Below are positions 14,201-17,708 of a DNA stretch of 17,708 bases, piece after piece. The notes under the pieces are model-generated. The model ran no database searches, was not told the DNA's origin, and saw only the letters and a program-made list of their open reading frames with translations. The first letter of the stretch is position 1. Each line of letters opens with the position of its first letter. This stretch comes from a bacterium UBP4_UBA6127 (GTDB lineage: Bacteria; UBP4; UBA4092): positions 1 to 17,708 of the forward strand of contig DIVR01000053.1 of assembly GCA_002428325.1 (NCBI GenBank), given 5' to 3'. The position numbers and the translations under genes are program-made.

Positions 14201-16776
14201 CCGAATACTACACCTGGGATGGGGTTTTAAATCCGACCTCGGTTAGAGACCGGGCCGGACAGACCTATTATTATTACTATGACAGTATTGGTAACATGAC
14301 CTCTATGCGCAGGCCCAATGGGGATAGCCAGTATTGGTATTTTGATACCACCCAATGGTACAGCATCCTGACGGCAGTCAAAGATTATCAGGGAAATACC
14401 CGGTATTATGAATATGATACCGCCCGCCATTTATTGACCCTGAAAAAAGATTCCCTGGGAAATACGACTCAATATGCGTATGACAGTTTTGGAAATCAAA
14501 TATCCGCCACAGACCCTCTGGGAAATCTAACCCAGTATACTTATGATAATTATGGGCAGAAAACTCAAGTTATCACAGCCGATAATGCTATCACCTCTTT
14601 TTTATATGATGCTTACGGAAATCAGACCACGGTGATAGATCCTCAGGGAAATCGGACGGACAATTTTTATGATGTCCGAAACCGGCTGATTGAGACTCGT
14701 GATGCCCAGAGTAATAAGAGCCAGTTCGAATATGCCGTAAATGGGCTGCTTAAGAAAAAGACCGATGCCAATGGCAATCAGACCCAATATCGTTATGACC
14801 TTAGAGGTCGAATGGTTCAGGAAACCGATGCCGGGAACCGGTCTATTCAATACTTCTATGACCGATTTGATAATATGACCACCCGGATCGATGCCAGAGG
14901 GTACCGGACTTCCTATTTTTATGACAGCCTCAGCCGATTAACCGCCAGAGCCTATGTCAATGGAACCACTGCCCTGTATTATTATGATTCTCTGGACCAG
15001 ATGACCGCTGTGTTTGATCCTTACCTGGGGTGGAGTTACATGAAATATGACACTCTTGGCCGAATGACTGTGAATCAGACTCCTTCCGGGACCTTTGAAT
15101 ATTCCTATGATGCCCTGGGGCATCGGGTGGGTGTGAAAAATCCTGATGGTAACTTGACGGGTTACTATTACAACCAGGCAGGCCAATTATTCTGGGTGCG
15201 GAATTACACGAGTGGACAATGGATATTGAATGCCTATGACAATAAAGGCCGAAAGATACAGACCAACTTCCCCAATGGAATCCAGACCCAATATCAATAT
15301 GATGCGGTTGACCGGGTAACGGATATCACCCTGGTAAAACCAACCGACTCATTCAACCGAACCAGCAGTTCTTCGGTGGGGACAGGCTGGTCGGAATCGG
15401 CGGGAGATTGGTTTATCCAGGATAATCAACTTTTTATCGATAATGGGTATGGGATCAATATCCTGGTAAATACTGCTTACGGATATCTTTACAATCCGAC
15501 TCTTGAAGCCACTTTCAATTGCCATTCCACTTACGGAAGCCAAAACGGTTTGTTTATCTTTGGGTATACAAGCCCAAGTAATTACTACTATGCCGGAGTC
15601 GCTGTAAATGGAACCCCTGGTTTAGTTATTGGCCGTTGCTTGAACGGCAGTTTGAGTAATCTGGAAACCCTTAATTATTCTGCTTATGCAGAATATCCTG
15701 TTCGAATGCGGGTCAGTGTTTCCGGAACTGTTATTAAATTATCCGTTCTGGAAACCGGAGTCTGGAAGGATGTTCTGTCCTATCAGAATCCAGTCCAAGT
15801 TAACGGCGGCTGGGTCGGATTATCCAGTTTCTATGCCCAGGCGAGTATGGATGATTTTATTATCAACAGCAACACCTCCGTTTTTGCCAGTTACCATTAT
15901 GATTATGATGTTTCCGGCAACCGAATCTGTCAGATTGAAACCGGTGATAAGCGGACTTATTACCAGTATGACGGCATGAATCGGCTGACCCGGGAATACC
16001 GATATTATTCCCCTGTCACTTATGACAAGTCTTATCAGTATGACAAAGCCGGCAACCGGATACTGATGGTATCAAGCGGCGTTACTACCTATTATGGGTA
16101 TGATGCCATGAGCCAGATGGCAGCCAGCACCACGGGAACCACCAATTTCAGTTACCAGTATGATTCCAATGGGAACCTGATTCAGCGAGGACCCAGTCCG
16201 CAGGAAAACTATCTCTGGAATGAAGAGAATAAGATGGCGCAGTACCATTTCGGGACAGCCCCCTATGCGGTTTACTATACCTATGATGTCTTTGGCCGAT
16301 TGGCAAAGAAGTTTTATGTGAATATAGACAACCGATATCTCTATGACCGGATGGGGAATCAAATCCTGATGGAAAAAAACAATGGAGCTACCGCCAATGC
16401 TTATATCTTGGATGACCAGCCGTCCGGGCAGGTATATTCATCCACTAAGTATGGGACTGAGTATTTCTACCACTTCGATCCCAACGGGAGTCTGATTTTA
16501 ATTACTTCCCTGAGTGGAGATACGGTAAATGCTTATATTCAGGATGCCTTTGGAAACCTGGTTTATTCCCTGGGTTCCCTGAATAATGAATATCATTTGT
16601 ATGGGCAGCCGATGGATTCTTACAGCGGTGCTTATATTCTGGGAGGGAAATCTTTCTTTGAACCTGAATTGGGAGTTTTCCTGAATAAGAAAGAAACACT
16701 TTTGAAAGGCGCTGATTATCAGCTTAAAGATAACAATCCGCTTTCAATAAAGATACCGATAGAACTGACAGATTAA
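11275..16776 (+). CDS. Exported RHS/YD-repeat protein with TPR and C39-like peptidase domains
   Basis: This protein has 1833 residues. A signal peptide (1-29, cut after ASQVFA) is followed by TPR-like helices (about 30-400). A C39-like papain-fold domain (about 412-545) has C426 in NLCGPVALQY, H502 in GRDHFVAL and D518 in FYDQKG. The Gln usually found six residues before the Cys is replaced by F420. A Gly-rich linker (about 580-645) leads to a DUF6531-like entry segment (about 647-705) and YD repeats (TQYxYDxxGN type), densest at about 1000-1355. A lectin-like jelly-roll insert (about 1356-1535) begins DSFNRTSSSSVGTGW. More YD repeats follow to about 1790. The end (KSFFEPELGVFL, then DNNPLS) resembles the RHS core, but the protein stops nine residues later, so no C-terminal toxin is attached. 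Surface shell or adhesion is likely; peptidase activity is uncertain. A terminator follows. Confidence 0.88.
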   Translation: MKKLISQHTRYYCLVVLIGTIGFASQVFAQSDRSIYVRSLIDQGVKNMKLGILTQASTEFSLAEDLSDPLSVYREEAKFNLIKSLSKLGKDVEMDREYQEFITKTPNSKARDDLDFYLTTHHFEKKGDAKTAQGYVKHLLDNYPDSPYYPQALFYEMRIAEKLKDFETVDANFSKMTAKFPDHALMPTILYRYGDSLRFVKKDYKKSLDYFKRMVKEYPDHALVPQALEAMGRLYLIDLPKEEGQPRYGELAEVLDECITKYPQSHWAASARLLKASARAHTYQWASAIDECNQALAQYGSDTQYDEQMSRCAYTIGYCYEQQQLWDEAIEAFKKTIENYSADSIAAEAQREIARCYYFRGDISQAYQETLKVIDQYPGSLAATQAKELLPHLQQLMVSAAKETAETQVMPVYEVKAPVFPSSNLCGPVALQYILTQQGVLAEVPELVELTDYNGKGTSFAGLAEAARKKGLQAEGYRLNYSSLAKLDLPFIVQLKTQGRDHFVALTRLEKGRIYFYDQKGPNQSCSLKEFKKLWSGYALTIRGENSQFSPAYLAKATLDVLNLKQMKLISGGYQVLSAQSDNNHYCGNGNGEGEDIGFRGPEDRIDSPNPPFLRSQRPAGHASTGFFANGGKGVGGKVPEQLGVNLGRGNTYTGFTTLSIPVQGGMTIDMCHYYQSNWHYSPFTQWDNPWGRSWQINHNMMLTGVGSSTVLYFKQSGNFVPVAKSGDGKYYTINNKDLGYTFPEKVKLTPPSGGKPYLVEDRSGRIYAFNTLFSSETANLIWYCNYAGATVRYYYGTNSAYPSTYGRLTAVLDDSGRGLFLQYSIPVGDFAYRLTSVRDHTGRTYYYTYENQVYGALKQIVYPGNYYVEYSYDTTESIRSIWAEIIGIKDAASGDTTLYKYDYVSFLYPNGDSGRRMVKVTDMNGNTAEYSFQDWWYYTTVTLKNNSGVTLRTSSVQYDVGQHAALRTNWSNGRSEYYTWDGVLNPTSVRDRAGQTYYYYYDSIGNMTSMRRPNGDSQYWYFDTTQWYSILTAVKDYQGNTRYYEYDTARHLLTLKKDSLGNTTQYAYDSFGNQISATDPLGNLTQYTYDNYGQKTQVITADNAITSFLYDAYGNQTTVIDPQGNRTDNFYDVRNRLIETRDAQSNKSQFEYAVNGLLKKKTDANGNQTQYRYDLRGRMVQETDAGNRSIQYFYDRFDNMTTRIDARGYRTSYFYDSLSRLTARAYVNGTTALYYYDSLDQMTAVFDPYLGWSYMKYDTLGRMTVNQTPSGTFEYSYDALGHRVGVKNPDGNLTGYYYNQAGQLFWVRNYTSGQWILNAYDNKGRKIQTNFPNGIQTQYQYDAVDRVTDITLVKPTDSFNRTSSSSVGTGWSESAGDWFIQDNQLFIDNGYGINILVNTAYGYLYNPTLEATFNCHSTYGSQNGLFIFGYTSPSNYYYAGVAVNGTPGLVIGRCLNGSLSNLETLNYSAYAEYPVRMRVSVSGTVIKLSVLETGVWKDVLSYQNPVQVNGGWVGLSSFYAQASMDDFIINSNTSVFASYHYDYDVSGNRICQIETGDKRTYYQYDGMNRLTREYRYYSPVTYDKSYQYDKAGNRILMVSSGVTTYYGYDAMSQMAASTTGTTNFSYQYDSNGNLIQRGPSPQENYLWNEENKMAQYHFGTAPYAVYYTYDVFGRLAKKFYVNIDNRYLYDRMGNQILMEKNNGATANAYILDDQPSGQVYSSTKYGTEYFYHFDPNGSLILITSLSGDTVNAYIQDAFGNLVYSLGSLNNEYHLYGQPMDSYSGAYILGGKSFFEPELGVFLNKKETLLKGADYQLKDNNPLSIKIPIELTD

Positions 16777-16797
16777 TGCTCTGCTGAATCGGAAAAT

Positions 16798-16841
16798 AAA
16801 CCGGGGATGATATTGTGAATTATCATCCCTGGTTTTGTTTT
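16798..16841. terminator. Strong, probably bidirectional terminator
   Basis: AAACCGGGGATGATA (16798-16812) pairs with TATCATCCCTGGTTT (16821-16835) over an 8-nt loop, with one G-T pair. TTTTGTTTT follows on the + strand, and TTTATTTT follows on the minus strand. It lies between the converging RHS gene and the small membrane-protein gene and can serve both. Confidence 0.9.
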
Positions 16842-16858
16842 ATCAGTTTCAAGGCCGG

Positions 16859-17215
16859 TTATTTTTTCAGCCAGCCGGCTGCCAAGTGCAGGAGACCTGC
16901 CAGGAAGAATAAGGGAAAAACCCAGCCGCTGGGAAATTTCCCGATTGAGAGATAGTTGTTGATATAAAAAATAAGGATGCCGGCCAGGATAAGCCATCCT
17001 GCCAATTTATCCCATTTCCAGCCGGCCAGAATACCCGCAAATGCCAGCAGCAGACTTCCCCAGGCAAGTATCTCTGTCCAGGTGAAGGATATCCTGGGCA
17101 TCCCTTCCCCGAGGATAAAAATAATCACTATTAAGAGCAATCCATTCCCTACCACTAATCCGGCCCAATGGGCAAGCTTGCCAGGAAATTGTTTAACTCC
17201 TCTTTTAGCGGCCAT
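16859..17215 (-). CDS. Small four-helix membrane protein of unknown function
   Basis: This 118-residue protein is encoded on the minus strand. It has a short basic N-terminus (MAAKRGVKQFPGK) and four hydrophobic segments at about residues 16-36, 48-66, 70-88 and 97-115, with WKWDK between helices 2 and 3. It resembles a widespread kind of small integral membrane protein without known function; I cannot assign a function. AAAAGGA lies 9 nt before the ATG, and a good promoter (17257-17285) supports expression as a single gene. The stop codon is 18 nt from the shared terminator. Confidence 0.8.
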   Translation of the reverse strand: MAAKRGVKQFPGKLAHWAGLVVGNGLLLIVIIFILGEGMPRISFTWTEILAWGSLLLAFAGILAGWKWDKLAGWLILAGILIFYINNYLSIGKFPSGWVFPLFFLAGLLHLAAGWLKK

Positions 17216-17256
17216 AGAAAAGTATCCTTTTCAGGTTTCAGTATCGTTCTGACCTA

Positions 17257-17285
17257 ATTCTACCAATAGCCGCTTTCTTTAACAA
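17257..17285 (-). promoter_or_regulatory. Sigma-70-type promoter of the small membrane protein gene
   Basis: On the minus strand, TTGTTA (17280-17285) and TAGAAT (17257-17262) are separated by exactly 17 nt. The -10 box ends about 40 nt before the start codon at 17215. Confidence 0.6.
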
Positions 17286-17600
17286 GAAACTCTCCAGCTT
17301 TGATGGGGTAGAGGAAGTTTGTTCTCATAATAAACCGGCGGGAAATATAGCGAAACGCTGAAATATAGAATTGATACCCGTAATTTATGAGCTTCCCAAA
17401 ATCATTAAAATAAAACAGATAAATTAGGATGATTCATGATTTATTGTTTCTTAACAATAATAACGGCAAGATTTCATAAATAGGTATAATAAATATTTGA
17501 CAAGCCTTAGCAGGAAGTATACTATACGTATGAGTAGCCGATATTGCTGATAGGACTACCAGAATTCACAAAATCGAATTATGGAGGTTCATTAGAAATA
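17286..17600. other. Divergent intergenic region
   Basis: This AT-rich stretch separates the minus-strand membrane-protein gene from the repeat-bearing reading frame. It contains a small AGCG/CGCT hairpin (17349-17359) between two copies of GAAATATAG (17342-17350 and 17360-17368), a perfect 8-bp AT hairpin TTATTGTT/AACAATAA (17441-17460), and a promoter candidate at 17497-17523. No gene is visible. Confidence 0.5.
17497..17523 (+). promoter_or_regulatory. Putative promoter of the repeat-bearing gene
   Basis: A consensus TTGACA (17497-17502) and TATACT (17518-17523) are separated by 15 nt, shorter than the ideal 17. A separate TATAAT at 17485-17490 lacks a -35. Transcription would start about 70 nt before the ATG at 17601. 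Confidence 0.4.
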
Positions 17601-17693
17601 ATGGAGACAAGACAAGACAAGACAAGACAAGACAAGACAAGACAAGACAAGACAAGCTCCTTCTTTGGAAACTGTTCTGTTGTTGGATGTTAA
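17601..17693 (+). CDS. Start of a probable phase-variable gene, out of frame in this copy
   Basis: The ATG at 17601 has GGAGG 13 nt upstream and a promoter candidate further up. It is followed at once by ten GACAA units that encode repeats of TRQDK. With ten units the frame closes after 30 residues (TAA 17691-17693). With nine units it would continue as LLLWKLFCCWMLTLIVA, a charged-then-hydrophobic start typical of a signal peptide or membrane anchor. With eleven units it would read APSLETVLLLDVNPYSG. Both alternative frames are open to the window end, and neither has its own ATG, GTG or TTG start upstream. The gene body lies beyond the window, so its product is unknown. A chance open frame is possible because only about 52 bases follow the repeat. 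Confidence 0.4.
   Translation: METRQDKTRQDKTRQDKTSSFFGNCSVVGC
17606..17655 (+). repeat. Pentanucleotide tandem repeat (GACAA)x10
   Basis: Ten perfect copies of GACAA form an uninterrupted microsatellite five bases after the first base of an ATG. Units of five bases change the reading frame when a copy is gained or lost by polymerase slippage, the classical setup for on/off switching of surface genes. Copy number may also differ from the true value if the assembly used short reads. Confidence 0.95.
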
Positions 17694-17708
17694 CCCTTAT
17701 AGTGGCTC

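Noticed and set aside
14270..15350. Regularly spaced repeated motifs that could suggest a CRISPR or satellite array
   Set aside because: The repetition is of protein motifs (YD repeats) in one long reading frame; the DNA units are diverged and of unequal length.
16640..16776. Polymorphic toxin with an immunity gene
   Set aside because: Only about 40 residues follow the last repeats, they resemble a worn RHS core rather than a toxin, and the next gene is on the opposite strand and encodes a membrane protein unlike an immunity partner.

Overview
The window reads as chromosomal DNA of an uncultivated-type, Gram-negative-like bacterium with moderate GC (roughly 45-50% in genes, lower between them). 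Two ECF sigma/FecR-type anti-sigma pairs, a TRAP permease, a Kelch-like propeller and a large exported RHS/YD protein fit an environmental bacterium with a complex cell surface. No rRNA, tRNA or marker gene is present, so I cannot name the phylum. Most genes lie on the + strand and are separated by unusually long, hairpin-rich intergenic regions.

Layout: (1) 2-595, C-terminal end of a Kelch-like propeller protein. (2) 596-1176, an intergenic region with two copies of a 20-bp palindrome. (3) 1177-2373, a stand-alone radical SAM/SPASM enzyme. (4) 2856-4148, an orphan TRAP large permease (DctM type), possibly leaderless. (5) 4345-6509, ECF sigma factor and FecR-domain anti-sigma, overlapping by 4 nt; the second protein also carries a membrane segment and two DUF3887-like domains. 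(6) 7137-7871, a soluble TPR protein. (7) 8164-10385, a second ECF sigma/FecR anti-sigma pair, again with an ATGA overlap; its C-terminal TPR part contains a sharply AT-rich block that looks imported. (8) 10386-11274, a long intergenic region with two strong terminators, a third copy of the palindrome and a promoter-like element. (9) 11275-16776, an exported 1833-residue protein: signal peptide, TPR, C39-like peptidase domain, RHS/YD repeats interrupted by a lectin-like domain, and a degenerate RHS end without a toxin. (10) 16859-17215 (minus), a four-helix membrane protein. (11) 17601 to the window end, the start of a probable phase-variable gene containing ten GACAA repeats.

How they may work together: the TPR gene and the RHS gene share a two-part upstream element (AAATAAATGTCGGA, 13 nt, ATGTCTCTGT) with identical spacing. 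I saw it nowhere else in the window. One of the two ECF/anti-sigma modules, the second of which lies between these two genes, is a natural candidate to act on it. This would make the region a surface-protein regulon with its own sensors. That link is inference; the motif match is direct. The other notable signals are the GACAA repeat that currently puts a start codon out of frame with a signal-peptide-like sequence, the three scattered palindromes, the AT-rich block in the anti-sigma gene, and a hairpin-rich, terminator-ended stretch (10453-10775) that may encode a small RNA.
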